From: Nonomuraea turcica | GTDB lineage: Bacteria; Actinomycetota; Actinomycetes; Streptosporangiales; Streptosporangiaceae | Reading direction: 5' to 3' | NCBI RefSeq assembly: GCF_030718205.1 | Contig: NZ_JAUZQF010000018.1 | Location: 124,001 to 188,000, forward strand | DNA: 64,000 nucleotides | In this document: in pieces, positions 26,396-35,308 of the stretch | How the letters are laid out: each line of letters opens with the position of its first letter | Position numbering within the stretch: the first letter of the stretch is position 1 | Notes under the pieces: generated by a model | Seen by the model: only the letters and a program-made list of their open reading frames with translations | Databases searched by the model: none | Told to the model about the DNA's origin: nothing | Program-made: the position numbers and the translations under genes

Positions 26396-27694
26396 TCAGG
26401 ACGGGCGCAGGCGCACGACATCGCGGTCGAGCCCGCCGACGCCGCCCACGCCGAGCAACTGCGTCGTCCGTACGAGCTCGGCGTGCAGCAGGTCGAGCAC
26501 CCGCGTCACCCCCGCCTCGCCGCCGGCCATCAGCCCGTACAGGTAGGCCCTGCCGATGAAGCACGCCCGCGCGCCCAGGGCGACCGCGGCGGCCACATCG
26601 GCCCCGCTGCGGACGCCGCCGTCCAGGAAGACCTCCGTGCGATCCCCCACGGCGTCCACCACCTCGGGGAGCAGCTCCAGCGGCGTGGGGGAGCGGTCGA
26701 GCTGCCGCCCGCCGTGGTTGGACACCACCAGGCCGTCCACCCCGACGGCGGCCAGGTCCTTGGCATCGTCCACCCGCTGCACGCCCTTGACCAGCAGCTG
26801 CCCCTGCCACGCCGACCTGATCCACTCCAGGTCCTTGATCGTCACGGACGGGTCGAACATCACGTTCGTGATCCCGGCCAGGTCGTCAGGTGCGCCGTCC
26901 ACTGTGGCGAACCTGAGCGGCTCGCTGGTGACGAAGTCGAACCACCACGCCGGCCGCCGCAGCGCCTGCAGCACACTGCGCCAGCGCAGCGACGGCGGGA
27001 CCGTCAGCCCGTGCCGCACGTCACGCAGCCGCGCCCCGGCCACCGGCACGTCCACGGTCACCACCAGCACGTCCATGCCCGCGTCCCTGGCCAGGGACAA
27101 CGTCTCCAGGGTGCGGGCGCGCTCGCGCACGACGTAGAGCTGGAACCAGTTCCACCCGCCGGGCGCCGCGGCCGCCACGTCCTGCGCGGTCGTGGTGCCC
27201 ATGGTGGACAGCGTGTACGGCACTCCGGCCCGCTCCGCCGCCCTGGCCACCGCCCGCTCGCCCGCCCGGTGCATCATCCTGGTGAACCCGGTGGGCCCGA
27301 GCACGACCGGCATCGCGATCCGCCGGCCCAGGATCTCGGCCGCCGTCGGGGCCTCGGCGACGTCCCGCAGCACTCGCGGGCGGAACTCCACCCGCCCGAA
27401 CGCCTCCACCGCCCTGGCCATCGACCGCTCACCCTCGGCGGCGCCGTCGACGTAGTCGAACACCATCCGGGGCGCCCGCTTCATGGCCAGCCGTCGCAGA
27501 TCCTCGACGTCGGCGGCGTCCGCCACCCGCTTGGCCCCGCCCAGCCGCGGCCACCCGGGCAACACGGTCCGCAGCTCCCGCCACCGGGGCAGGCGCCGTG
27601 GTTCCTTCGGTGCCGTGTCGATGCCCAGGACGCTACCAAAGTACGGTGGAGTGGTGATCGACGCCCCGCTCCCCACCTGCCGGGTTCGCAGCAC
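26396..27694 (-). CDS. FMN-dependent alpha-hydroxy-acid dehydrogenase (LldD-like)
   Basis: 432 aa. TIM-barrel motifs of the L-lactate dehydrogenase/glycolate oxidase family are all present: FDYVDGAAEGE, WFQLYV, TVDVPVAGARLRDV, LLVKGV and SNHGGRQLD with catalytic His and Arg. The insert before barrel strand 6 is longer than in the paralogue at 8177, as in membrane-associated LldD. The start is uncertain: GTG 27694 gives the longest form, but conserved sequence begins only around RRLPRWREL (about residue 33), and no good ribosome-binding site is visible. It is divergent from the HD-hydrolase gene across about 60 bp. It probably feeds electrons from lactate or a similar acid to the respiratory chain. 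Confidence 0.9.
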   Translation of the reverse strand: MLRTRQVGSGASITTPPYFGSVLGIDTAPKEPRRLPRWRELRTVLPGWPRLGGAKRVADAADVEDLRRLAMKRAPRMVFDYVDGAAEGERSMARAVEAFGRVEFRPRVLRDVAEAPTAAEILGRRIAMPVVLGPTGFTRMMHRAGERAVARAAERAGVPYTLSTMGTTTAQDVAAAAPGGWNWFQLYVVRERARTLETLSLARDAGMDVLVVTVDVPVAGARLRDVRHGLTVPPSLRWRSVLQALRRPAWWFDFVTSEPLRFATVDGAPDDLAGITNVMFDPSVTIKDLEWIRSAWQGQLLVKGVQRVDDAKDLAAVGVDGLVVSNHGGRQLDRSPTPLELLPEVVDAVGDRTEVFLDGGVRSGADVAAAVALGARACFIGRAYLYGLMAGGEAGVTRVLDLLHAELVRTTQLLGVGGVGGLDRDVVRLRPS

Positions 27695-27753
27695 CGCCGA
27701 CTCACGATCATGCGTGGGGCCGCAGCCGGGTCAGACCAATCGAAGGCGGTGCG

Positions 27754-28458
27754 GTGGCGGTGAGTGACGGGGCGGGCCGGATGGGGGAGCCGGGAGCGGC
27801 CGCCGGGAGGCGAGCTGGACGCGGCCGCCGGTGGGAGGCACTGGTTCAGCGGTGGGAGGTGCTCGCGGGGGGCTCGCCGGCCGCGCGGGCCCTCGGCGCC
27901 GAGCTGGTCGCCCGGTGGGCCGAGCCGCATCGCCGCTACCACGACCTCGCCCACCTGACCGCCGTGCTCGACGCCGTCGGCGAGCTGGCGGGCGAGGCCG
28001 AGGACCCGGCGGCGGTGCGCCTGGCCGCCTGGTTCCACGACGCGGTCTACGACGGCAGGCCGGGCTGGGACGAGGAACGCAGCGCCCAGCTGGCCCAGTC
28101 GCGGCTGCCCAGGTGCGGCGTGCCCGCGGCCCGGATCGGCGAGACCGCCAGGCTGGTACGCCTCACCGCCGCCCATGACACCCTGGCCGACGGCGACGCC
28201 AACGGCGCGGTCCTGTGCGACGCGGACCTGGCCGTCCTGGGCCGCCCCGGGTACGACGCCTACGCGGCCGCCATCCGCCAGGAGTATGCCCACGTGCCCG
28301 ACGACCTGTTCAGGGCAGGCCGCGCCGAGGTGCTGCGCCGCCTGCTGGCTGCGCCCCGCCTCTACCGCACTGCCCAGGCGGCAGGCCTGTGGGAGGAACG
28401 CGCCCGCGCCAACATGACGGCCGAACTGGCCAGGCTCACGGCGGGTTCAGCGGGGTGA
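27754..28458 (+). CDS. HD-domain metal-dependent phosphohydrolase
   Basis: 234 aa. Signature elements of the predicted HD-superfamily hydrolases are YHDLAHLTAVL (about 66-76), WFHDAVYDG (HD pair, about 95-103), TAAHD and CDADLAVLG (final metal Asp, about 152). The N-terminal 35 residues (Gly/Arg/Ala-rich) are probably not conserved. An internal GTG at 27760 is an equally good start. The enzyme should hydrolyse a phosphate ester or nucleotide. The gene ends with a 12-bp convergent overlap with the DUF4031 gene. Confidence 0.87.
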   Translation: MAVSDGAGRMGEPGAAAGRRAGRGRRWEALVQRWEVLAGGSPAARALGAELVARWAEPHRRYHDLAHLTAVLDAVGELAGEAEDPAAVRLAAWFHDAVYDGRPGWDEERSAQLAQSRLPRCGVPAARIGETARLVRLTAAHDTLADGDANGAVLCDADLAVLGRPGYDAYAAAIRQEYAHVPDDLFRAGRAEVLRRLLAAPRLYRTAQAAGLWEERARANMTAELARLTAGSAG

Positions 28459-28719
28459 GTGGCGTTTGCGGCGGCGCAGGCCCGCGGCGATCAGCCGCCG
28501 TAACAGCTCGCGCGAGCTGACCGCCTCGGCCCCCAGCGACACCGCCCGCGCGTGCACGGTCTCCGGCACGTCGTAGTGATCCCGGTCGAACGCCCGCGCC
28601 GGCACCCCCAGCCGTGCCGCGAAGTCGTGCAGCTCCTCCAGCGAGCGGTCGCTGACCAGGTGCGACCACATCAGGCCGCGCGGGCCCGGCCAGTGGGGAG
28701 GGTCGATGAGAACGGTCAC
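28447..28719 (-). CDS. DUF4031 domain protein
   Basis: 90 aa. The whole sequence matches the compact DUF4031 pattern: MTVLIDPPHWPG at the start, WSHLVSD, LHDFAARLGVPARAFDRDHYD and a basic C-terminus. Function is unknown for the family. Conserved His/Asp residues (HxxD in HYDVP, WSHL) hint at an enzyme or nucleotide-binding role. It overlaps the HAD gene by 4 bp (ATGA), so the two are translated together and probably work on related substrates. Confidence 0.85.
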   Translation of the reverse strand: MTVLIDPPHWPGPRGLMWSHLVSDRSLEELHDFAARLGVPARAFDRDHYDVPETVHARAVSLGAEAVSSRELLRRLIAAGLRRRKRHSPR

Positions 28720-29471
28720 GTCGTCAAGGGTAGGACCCTGCCGCGCACCTCGATCTCGCCCAGCCCGGTCACCACGACCTCGGCCCCGCGATCACGCGGC
28801 TCGCCCGGGCCGCCGCCTTCCCCGGCCACCCCCACCACCAGCCCGAACCCGCCCTTCCTTCCCGCTTCGATCCCGGGCAGCGCCGCGGCCACCACCGCGA
28901 TCTTGTCCGCGGGCAGGTCGAGCCGGCGTGCTGCCTCCAGGAACAGGGCGGGCTCCGGCATGCCGGGCAGGTTCATCAGGGCCGCGTCGTTCCCGTCGAT
29001 GAGGACGTCGAACAGATGGGACAGGCCCGCCGAGTTCACCAGCTTGCGCCCGTGCAGGCTGGGGGACACGGCCCCGGTACGGGCGCCCCGCCGCCGCAGC
29101 TCGTGCAGCAGGGCGACCGTGGCCGGGAACGCGGCGACGCCGTACTTGTCCACCTGCGCGACGAAGATCTGATCCTTGGCCAGCCCCAGCCCGTGCACGG
29201 TGGGCGCGCCGGGCTCGTCGTCCGGCGACCCCTCGGGCAGCGTGATGCCGCGCGAGGCCAGGAACGTGCGGATGCCGTCCAGCCGCGGCCGCCCGTCCAC
29301 ATGGCGCAGGTAGTCGTCGCGGATGTCGAACGGTCTCGAGCGGCCGCGCAGGAACGCGTCGAAGACGTGCTTCCAGGCGGCCGCGTGCCCCCGCGCGGTG
29401 TCGGTGACCACCCCGTCGGTGTCGAACACGACGGCGCTGATCCTCGCCAGGTCGATGACAAGCTCGCTCAC
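28716..29471 (-). CDS. HAD-superfamily hydrolase (beta-phosphoglucomutase-like)
   Basis: 251 aa. Motif I VFDTDGVVTDT carries the nucleophile and acid/base aspartates (about D17 and D19). The alpha-helical cap follows (about 25-120). Motif II serine is in AVSPSLHGRK, where Thr/Ser-Ser is usual, and motif III Lys is in the GMPEPALFLEA region, in which a Lys-Pro pair is replaced by Glu-Pro. Subgroup I members include phosphoglucomutases and phosphatases. The missing KP lysine makes the exact reaction uncertain. It is the first gene of the DUF4031 pair. Confidence 0.83.
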   Translation of the reverse strand: MSELVIDLARISAVVFDTDGVVTDTARGHAAAWKHVFDAFLRGRSRPFDIRDDYLRHVDGRPRLDGIRTFLASRGITLPEGSPDDEPGAPTVHGLGLAKDQIFVAQVDKYGVAAFPATVALLHELRRRGARTGAVSPSLHGRKLVNSAGLSHLFDVLIDGNDAALMNLPGMPEPALFLEAARRLDLPADKIAVVAAALPGIEAGRKGGFGLVVGVAGEGGGPGEPRDRGAEVVVTGLGEIEVRGRVLPLTT

Positions 29472-29489
29472 AGTGCGAACGTAACCGCT

Positions 29490-30662
29490 CTACCAGGCGA
29501 CGGGTAGCTCCTTGACGCCGTAGACGATGGCGAGCTCCCTGAACGGCACCTCGCCCTCGATCCGCAGTGTCGGGAACCGGCGCAGCAGGGCGCGGAAGGC
29601 GATGCGCATCTCCATCTGCGCCAGCGGCGCGCCGACGCAGCGGTGGATGCCGTGGCCGAACGCCAGGTGCGAGACGTCCCGGCCGGGCCGGATCGCGTCG
29701 ATGTCGTCGCCCAGGGCCGGGTCGCGGTTGGCGCCGATCAGCGAGCACAGCACCAGCTCGCCCTTCTTGATCTGCACCCCGTGCAGCTCCAGGTCGTCGC
29801 GGGCGAAGCGGGGGAAGGCCACCTGCACGACCGACATGTAGCGCAGCAGCTCCTCGACCACGTCGTTGACGTAGCCGTCGACCTCGCGCACCTTCGCGGC
29901 CTGCTCCGGGTTCTGCAGCAGCCACAGCGTGCCCAGCGCGAGCATGCTGGTGCTGGTGTCGTGCCCGCCGGTCAGCAGGCCGTCGGCCATGCTGGCCAGC
30001 GTGCGGTCGTCCAGCTCATCGCCGTGGTCGCGCAGGAGCTGCCCCAGCAGGCCCTCGCCGGGGTTCTGCCGCTCCCTGGCGACCAGCTCCGTCAGGTACG
30101 TCATCGCGTCGTTGATCGCCTGCAGCGACGCCTCGGGCCCGGCCGTGAAGTCGAAGCGGTCCTTGCTGATCTTGACGAACCCGGCGCGCTCGTCATACGG
30201 CACGCCCAGCAGCTCGCACACCACCAGCGACGGGATCGGCAGCGCGAACTCCTCGAACAGGTCCACCGGCATGCTCTCGGCGCCCTTGGCCTCGATGCGG
30301 TCCAGCGCCTCCTCGACCATGGCCTCGATGCGCGGCTCCATCCTCCGCAGGCGCCGCATGGTGAACTCGGGGGTCAGGAACTTGCGCAGGCGGGTGTGCT
30401 CGGGCGGGTCGCGGAAGCCGAGGCCGCCCGGGTCCTCCTGGTTGGAGCCGAGACCGATGACGCCCGCGAAGTCGTTGCTGAAGCGCTCGTGATCGCCGAG
30501 CACGGCGCGGACGTCCTCCCAGCGGGTGACGAGGTAAACCGTCTGATCGCCGGGGATCTCCATCGGAAAGACCGGGTGCTCGGCCCGGATGCGTCCGAGC
30601 TCGTCCACCGGGTCCAAGCCGTCGCGCATGAACTGGACGAGCGGGAACTCATTGTCTGACAT
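29490..30662 (-). CDS. Cytochrome P450 (soluble bacterial class)
   Basis: 390 aa. All canonical motifs are intact: I-helix GLLTGGHDTSTSM (acid-alcohol pair D-T), ExxR in EELLRY, and heme loop LAFGHGIHRCVGAPLAQ with the Cys ligand (about 345). Length and style fit CYP105/CYP107-type monooxygenases, which need a ferredoxin partner; none is encoded nearby. ATG 30662 was chosen because AGGACGG lies 9 bp upstream. A GTG/ATG 10 codons further up lacks a site. It contrasts with the divergent P450 at 9211. It lies 18 bp upstream of the HAD gene, so co-transcription is likely. Confidence 0.93.
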   Translation of the reverse strand: MSDNEFPLVQFMRDGLDPVDELGRIRAEHPVFPMEIPGDQTVYLVTRWEDVRAVLGDHERFSNDFAGVIGLGSNQEDPGGLGFRDPPEHTRLRKFLTPEFTMRRLRRMEPRIEAMVEEALDRIEAKGAESMPVDLFEEFALPIPSLVVCELLGVPYDERAGFVKISKDRFDFTAGPEASLQAINDAMTYLTELVARERQNPGEGLLGQLLRDHGDELDDRTLASMADGLLTGGHDTSTSMLALGTLWLLQNPEQAAKVREVDGYVNDVVEELLRYMSVVQVAFPRFARDDLELHGVQIKKGELVLCSLIGANRDPALGDDIDAIRPGRDVSHLAFGHGIHRCVGAPLAQMEMRIAFRALLRRFPTLRIEGEVPFRELAIVYGVKELPVAW

Positions 30663-30968
30663 CGATATCCGTCCTGCTGGGATACATCGCACGATCTTGG
30701 GATAAATCCCTCGATCGATGGTCCCATCCAGAAGAGCGTTCGGTGCCCTCCGAAAGGACGAATTTTTGTCTCAGACCTGCGACGATCACCGCCTCGTCAG
30801 CCGCCGTGCCCTCACTCCGACGGCCGGCAGGGCAACGCGACACACCGGTGATGGTGGGAATCAGGAGCAAACTGAGGAAGCAGCTTGCGTTTGGCGTACA
30901 AGATGGCGACATTCTGCGATGATCTCGTCGCATAGAGCCGGAGCCACAGCCATCACGGATAGTGACAG
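30663..30968. other. Divergent intergenic region
   Basis: A 306-bp non-coding gap between the divergent P450 and DUF2637 genes, less GC-rich than the flanks, with a repeated GGGATA element (30679-30684 and 30703-30708, counted on + strand TGGGATA) near the P450 start that could be an operator. No gene is seen. Confidence 0.4.
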
Positions 30969-32207
30969 ATGCCGACATTCGAGGAAATAGCAGGCTTCGT
31001 CAGCGAGAAGCCGCTCGCCACCGCTGTCATCGCGCTGCTCGGCCTGGCCGGGCTGGCGCTCGCGTTCCTGGTGATCAGGGTCGCGTGGAAAGCCACAGCC
31101 TGGCTGCTCGCCAGATACGTCGCCCCGCGTCCGGTCGAGGACGTGCTGACCATCATGGCCGCCTCCATCGCCACGGGCGTGTCCGCGCAGGGTATGTGGC
31201 GCTTCTCACAGGATGTGCTGGGGCTGGACGGGCCGCTCAGGTTACTGCTGTTCGCGTTCATTGAGATCGCGATCATCACGAGCGCCGTCCGCGCCCGCCG
31301 CAACATGCGCGAGAACTTCTCCGCCGGCATCGACGGCATCGCCGTGTGGGCGCTGACCTGCCTGACCGCCGTGTTGTCCAGCATGGACGCGCGAAGCCTG
31401 CCCGAGGCCGTGTTCCGGCTGGCCGCCCCGCTGGTGGCGGCCTGGCTGTGGGAGCGTGGCATGGCCATCGAACGCCACCGCATCCGCGGCACCGGCCGCA
31501 TCAACTGGCGGCTCACGCCCGACCGGGCGCTGGTCAGGCTCGGCCTGGCCGAGGTCAGCGACCGTACGACCAGCGAGGTCGACGCGCATCGCAGGCTCAC
31601 CCGGGTCGCGCTGGCCGCCAAGCGGGCCAAGGCGCTGCGCGAGGGCGGGGCTTCCGACCGCAAGATGCGCCATGCGCTGGCCAAACTCGACAAGGCCATG
31701 GACCAGGCCGTCGAGCACACCGGCCTGGCCGTGGACCCGGCCCGGCAGGAGGCGCTGCTGGCCCAGATCGCCGCGCTCTACAACACCTCCGCGCTCATCG
31801 ACGCCGACCCCCGCGTGCCCTGGGAGCCCGAGGCCGACCACCACCCGGTTCCCGCCCGCCCGGCGCTGCCGCCCGCACTGGCCGAGCTCGTCAACGACGA
31901 GGACGAGGACGTCGAGGTGCTCGACACCACCCCGCAGGTCGTCTCCACCGCCGAGCGCGCGGCGCAGATCCGGGCCGCCCGCGAGTTCTGGGACCGGCAG
32001 ATCGCCAAAGGCATCGTGCCGCGTACCGTGGACATCGCTCAGGAGATCGGGATCTCGCTGGCCACGGCGCGCGAGTATCGTGCCCTATGGAAGCTGGAGC
32101 CGCAGGCGCACGCCATCATCGAGGCGCTGTACCAGCAGCACGGCATCGTGGACACCGGCGCCTTCCCCGTGCTCGGAGCCGACGGGAGGGTGCTGACCAA
32201 GCACTGA
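30969..32207 (+). CDS. DUF2637-type membrane protein with C-terminal HTH-like region
   Basis: 412 aa. Four hydrophobic segments occupy about residues 15-190 (AVIALLGLAGLALAFLVI, DVLTIMAASIATGVSAQG, LRLLLFAFIEIAIITSA, IAVWALTCLTAVLSS). A charged helical region follows, then an acidic linker (NDEDEDVEVLD), and a C-terminal segment (PRTVDIAQEIGISLATAREYRALW) that looks like a small HTH. This plan matches DUF2637 proteins, often found with actinomycete plasmid-transfer (Spd) and mobile functions. ATG 30969 lacks a clear ribosome-binding site. It lies 21 bp upstream of the DUF2786 gene, and the two probably form an operon. Confidence 0.78.
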   Translation: MPTFEEIAGFVSEKPLATAVIALLGLAGLALAFLVIRVAWKATAWLLARYVAPRPVEDVLTIMAASIATGVSAQGMWRFSQDVLGLDGPLRLLLFAFIEIAIITSAVRARRNMRENFSAGIDGIAVWALTCLTAVLSSMDARSLPEAVFRLAAPLVAAWLWERGMAIERHRIRGTGRINWRLTPDRALVRLGLAEVSDRTTSEVDAHRRLTRVALAAKRAKALREGGASDRKMRHALAKLDKAMDQAVEHTGLAVDPARQEALLAQIAALYNTSALIDADPRVPWEPEADHHPVPARPALPPALAELVNDEDEDVEVLDTTPQVVSTAERAAQIRAAREFWDRQIAKGIVPRTVDIAQEIGISLATAREYRALWKLEPQAHAIIEALYQQHGIVDTGAFPVLGADGRVLTKH

Positions 32208-32228
32208 GGGCACCGGGGGAGCACACGC

Positions 32229-32918
32229 TTGCGGGAGCGCACACTCGATCGCGTCAGGAAACTCCTGGCCAAGGCCGAACGCACCGACAACGACCACGAG
32301 CGGGCCACGTTCATGGCGGCGGCTTCGGCGCTCATGGCCAAGCACGGCATCGACGCGCTCCCGCCCGCCGGCACGCGGCAGGTGCCCGGCGACCGGATCG
32401 TCACCCTGCCGGGCCCGTGGGCCGGGGAGAAGGCCCGCCTCGTGAGCCTGGTGGCGCAGGCCGTGCGCTGCCGGCCGCTGCTCATCGGGCGGGGGGACGG
32501 CGGGCAGCGGGTGCACGTGTTCGGGTTCGCCGCCGACCTGGAGCGCGCCGACCTGCTGGCGACGTCGCTGCTGCTGCAGATGGCCTCCGGGCTGGCGCGC
32601 GTACGGGTCCCCGAGGACGTCACGGCCGTGCGGGCGTATCGGCGGTCGTGGCTGCTGGGGTTCACCGACGAGGTCTACAGGCTGCTGTGCGCGGCCGAGT
32701 CCCGGGCCGAGGCCGACGCCGCCGGCACGGGCACCGAGCTTGTGCTGGCCGATCGGCGTGGCGAGGTGGAGCGGGCGGTCGCAGCCCACTACCCGCACAT
32801 CAGGATGAGCGTGCCCCGCACCAGTGGCTCCGGGTACCGCGCCGGCGTGGCCGCCGGTCGCCGCGCCGACCTCGGCCGCACCGGTATGCCGGCCGCCACG
32901 GCCCGCGAGCTCACCTGA
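32229..32918 (+). CDS. DUF2786 domain protein
   Basis: 229 aa. The N-terminal 45 residues (RTLDRVRKLLAKAERTDNDH, then MAAASALMAKHGID) are the DUF2786 signature found in actinobacterial and phage proteins. The remainder (about 55-229) includes FGFAADLERADLLATSLL and SWLLGFTDEVYRLL, seen in full-length members. Function is unknown. Phage/plasmid links suggest nucleic-acid metabolism, which is inference. TTG 32229 was chosen because GGGGGAG lies 8 bp upstream. Use of TTG is unusual in this window. Confidence 0.78.
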   Translation: MRERTLDRVRKLLAKAERTDNDHERATFMAAASALMAKHGIDALPPAGTRQVPGDRIVTLPGPWAGEKARLVSLVAQAVRCRPLLIGRGDGGQRVHVFGFAADLERADLLATSLLLQMASGLARVRVPEDVTAVRAYRRSWLLGFTDEVYRLLCAAESRAEADAAGTGTELVLADRRGEVERAVAAHYPHIRMSVPRTSGSGYRAGVAAGRRADLGRTGMPAATARELT

Positions 32919-33058
32919 CGAGGGAAATACGTTCTGCCGCCCATGCGCGGCGCCAATCGCGAACTGGTCGCATTCACTGTGCGCGAATGATCACCCTTGG
33001 CGAAGATCCGTCATGCGTTTACGCTGTGATCGTTTTGTCTTCCGCCTACGGAGTGATC

Positions 33059-34129
33059 ATGGGTTTAGCACGGACGAGCATCACCGCCCTGGCCGGCGCT
33101 CTCATCGTGGCGTCCGCGGGGCAGGCAGCAGGCGCGAGCCCGGCCGCGGCAGACGCGTGCCCGGCGACCACCGACCAGTGGCAGGCCGTCGATCTGGGAG
33201 TGATCGGCCGCGCGCTCGACATCAATGACCAGGGGCAGATCGCCGGTTGGGCAACCAACGCGGCAGGCCGTTCCCAGGCGATGATCTGGGACGACGGCCA
33301 GGTCATCGACGTGGGCACCCTCGGAGGTCCCACGAGCAGCGCATCGGCCATCGACGAGGACGGCCGTGTCGTCGGCAACAGCTACACGGCGGACAGCAAG
33401 GGCCACGGCTTCCTCTGGCACAACGGGACGATGGAGGATCTGGGCAACTTCGGCGCGCTCACCTTTCCCAGGGACGTCAGCCAGGGCGTCATCGTCGGCG
33501 ACTACGTCGGCCTGCAGCCCGACGGCACCCGGCGCACGCAGGCCTTCGTGATCCGGAACGGTGTCAAGACCGATCTCCATGTGGTCGCCGGCAGCGGGGC
33601 CTCAGACGTCAACAAGGCCGGCGAGATCGCCGGCACGCACCGCCGCACCGAAACGGTCGGCCTGCCGGCGGACCAGCAGACGCAGCGCGCCTTCCTCTGG
33701 GAGAACGGCGCCGTCACGGAGCTGGGCACGCTGGGCGGAATCTGGAGCCAGGCCAGCGGCCTCAACAACCACGGCCACGTCGTCGGCCAGTCGGCGCTTG
33801 GCGCGGACGGCGTGCTCCAGGCCGGATTCGTGTGGAGCCGCGAGACCGGCATGCGCCCCATCGAGGACGGCGACGGCCTGGCATGGCCGGCGGCCATCAA
33901 CGACAACGGTGTGATCGTCGGAACGCACGCCTGCGACGCGGCCGGCGGCGCCGCCCACCCGGCGGTGTGGACCGACCCTGTGCACGCGCCGGTCCGGCTG
34001 CCGGACCCGGCGGGAGGTTCGGGGACGGCCGCCAACGCCATCAACACCAACGGGGAGATCGTCGGGACGGCGATGTACCCCAGCAATCAGCAGCACGCCG
34101 TCCTCTGGAGGCCCAACGCCGCCGGCTGA
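33059..34129 (+). CDS. Secreted HAF-repeat protein
   Basis: 356 aa. Signal peptide: short basic N-terminus, hydrophobic ITALAGALIVASAGQAAGA, cleavage near residue 30 (AAADA). The mature protein is built from repeated units with the pattern DLGxLGG...AxxINxxGxVVG (for example IDVGTLGGPTSSASAID, ELGTLGGIWSQASGLNN, AWPAAINDNGVIVG), the extracellular HAF repeat. These proteins probably fold as a beta-propeller. ATG 33059 has GGAG 6 bp upstream. An earlier in-frame ATG at 32987 would bury the signal peptide. Role unknown; a binding or scaffold function outside the cell is likely. A strong hairpin follows. Confidence 0.85.
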   Translation: MGLARTSITALAGALIVASAGQAAGASPAAADACPATTDQWQAVDLGVIGRALDINDQGQIAGWATNAAGRSQAMIWDDGQVIDVGTLGGPTSSASAIDEDGRVVGNSYTADSKGHGFLWHNGTMEDLGNFGALTFPRDVSQGVIVGDYVGLQPDGTRRTQAFVIRNGVKTDLHVVAGSGASDVNKAGEIAGTHRRTETVGLPADQQTQRAFLWENGAVTELGTLGGIWSQASGLNNHGHVVGQSALGADGVLQAGFVWSRETGMRPIEDGDGLAWPAAINDNGVIVGTHACDAAGGAAHPAVWTDPVHAPVRLPDPAGGSGTAANAINTNGEIVGTAMYPSNQQHAVLWRPNAAG

Positions 34130-34142
34130 CCCCGTGACCCTT

Positions 34143-34165
34143 CGCCCCGCTGGCCGCGCGGGGCG
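34143..34165 (+). terminator. Hairpin after HAF-repeat gene
   Basis: CGCCCCGC (34143-34150) pairs with GCGGGGCG (34158-34165) around a 7-nt loop, 14 bp after the stop codon. No U-tract is present, as is common in GC-rich actinobacteria. Confidence 0.5.
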
Positions 34166-34267
34166 GGGCCCAGGGCCTGGTAAGCCCTTTCCGGAGATCC
34201 GTTTGGTGTGGCGTGGATCGGGCATAAGCGCGCACACGGAACGCCTCACGATGAGGATAGGCATCCC

Positions 34268-35308
34268 GTGAACGCATCCCCCCGCCTCATCACCGCCGAC
34301 GACCTCCGCGACCTCGCCCGTGACCTCCTGGTCGCGGCCGGCGCGCCCGCCGGCACCGCGGTGACGGTCGCCGCGTCCCTGGTCGAGGCCGACCTCGCCG
34401 GGCACGGCTCGCACGGCGTGCGGCGGCTGACGCCTTACCTCGACAGGATCGAGGCAGGCGTGATCGTGCCCGACGCCCGCCCCGAGGTGATCTCGCGCCG
34501 CGGCGCCACCGCGGTCGTCTCCGGGCGGCGCGGCTTCGGGCAGGCCGCGGCCTGGCTGGCCGCCGGCGAGGCGGCGCGGCTGGCCCGGGAGCACGGCACG
34601 GGCGTCGTCGCGATCAGGGAGTGCAACCACGTCGGCAGGCTCGGCGAGTACGCCGAGTCGCTGGCCGCGCGGGGCCTGATCGCGCAGGTCGTCGGCAACG
34701 CCGACCCCACCGTCGCCCCGTACGGCGGGCGCCGCAGGATGCTCGGCACCAACCCCATGGCCTGGGCCGTGCCCCGGGCCGGCGGCGCGGCCGTGGTCAT
34801 GGACTGGGCCACCGCCGCCATGGCCGAGGGCAAGCTGGGCCTGCTGCGCGGGACCGGCTCGCCGGCCCCGGAAGGGGTGCTCGTGGACCCCGGCGGCCGT
34901 CCCTCCACCGACCCGGACGACTTCTACCGGGGCGGGGCGCTGCTGCCGTTCGGCGGCCACAAGGGGTACGGCCTGAGCGTCCTCATCGAGCTGGTCGGCG
35001 GCCTGCTCACGGGCACTGGCACCGCCTGCTCGCCGGAGTACGACGGCACGTTCGGCACGGTGATCAGCGCGGTCGACATCGCCGCCTTCGTTCCTCTGGA
35101 GAGCTACATCGCCCAGGTCGAGACCTTCTGCGAGGCCCTGCGTGCCTCCGGCCCCGGCGTGGTCGTGCCGGGCGAGCCCGAGACCGAGGCACGTACGGCG
35201 CGGCTGAAGGAGGGGATCCCGGTGCCCGCCCCGGTGTGGGCGGAGCTGGCGGCGCTCGCCTCGCGACTCGGCGTTCCGTGGCCTGACACGCCCCCCGGAG
35301 GAGGTTAG
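34268..35308 (+). CDS. Ldh-family (malate/L-sulfolactate/ureidoglycolate-type) dehydrogenase
   Basis: 346 aa. The type-2 malate/L-lactate dehydrogenase fold is indicated by HGSHGVRRLTPYLDRIE (catalytic His region, about 43-60), NHVGRLGEYAE, GTNPMAWAVPR, DWATAAMAEGK (about 180-190) and GGHKGYGLSVLIELVGGLLTG. These NAD(P)-dependent enzymes oxidise 2-hydroxy acids such as malate, sulfolactate, ureidoglycolate or diketogulonate. The substrate is not readable here. GTG 34268 has AGGATAGG upstream. Its TAG is immediately followed by the transporter ATG, so the two are strictly coupled. It is the first gene of a three-gene catabolic operon. Confidence 0.9.
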   Translation: MNASPRLITADDLRDLARDLLVAAGAPAGTAVTVAASLVEADLAGHGSHGVRRLTPYLDRIEAGVIVPDARPEVISRRGATAVVSGRRGFGQAAAWLAAGEAARLAREHGTGVVAIRECNHVGRLGEYAESLAARGLIAQVVGNADPTVAPYGGRRRMLGTNPMAWAVPRAGGAAVVMDWATAAMAEGKLGLLRGTGSPAPEGVLVDPGGRPSTDPDDFYRGGALLPFGGHKGYGLSVLIELVGGLLTGTGTACSPEYDGTFGTVISAVDIAAFVPLESYIAQVETFCEALRASGPGVVVPGEPETEARTARLKEGIPVPAPVWAELAALASRLGVPWPDTPPGGG

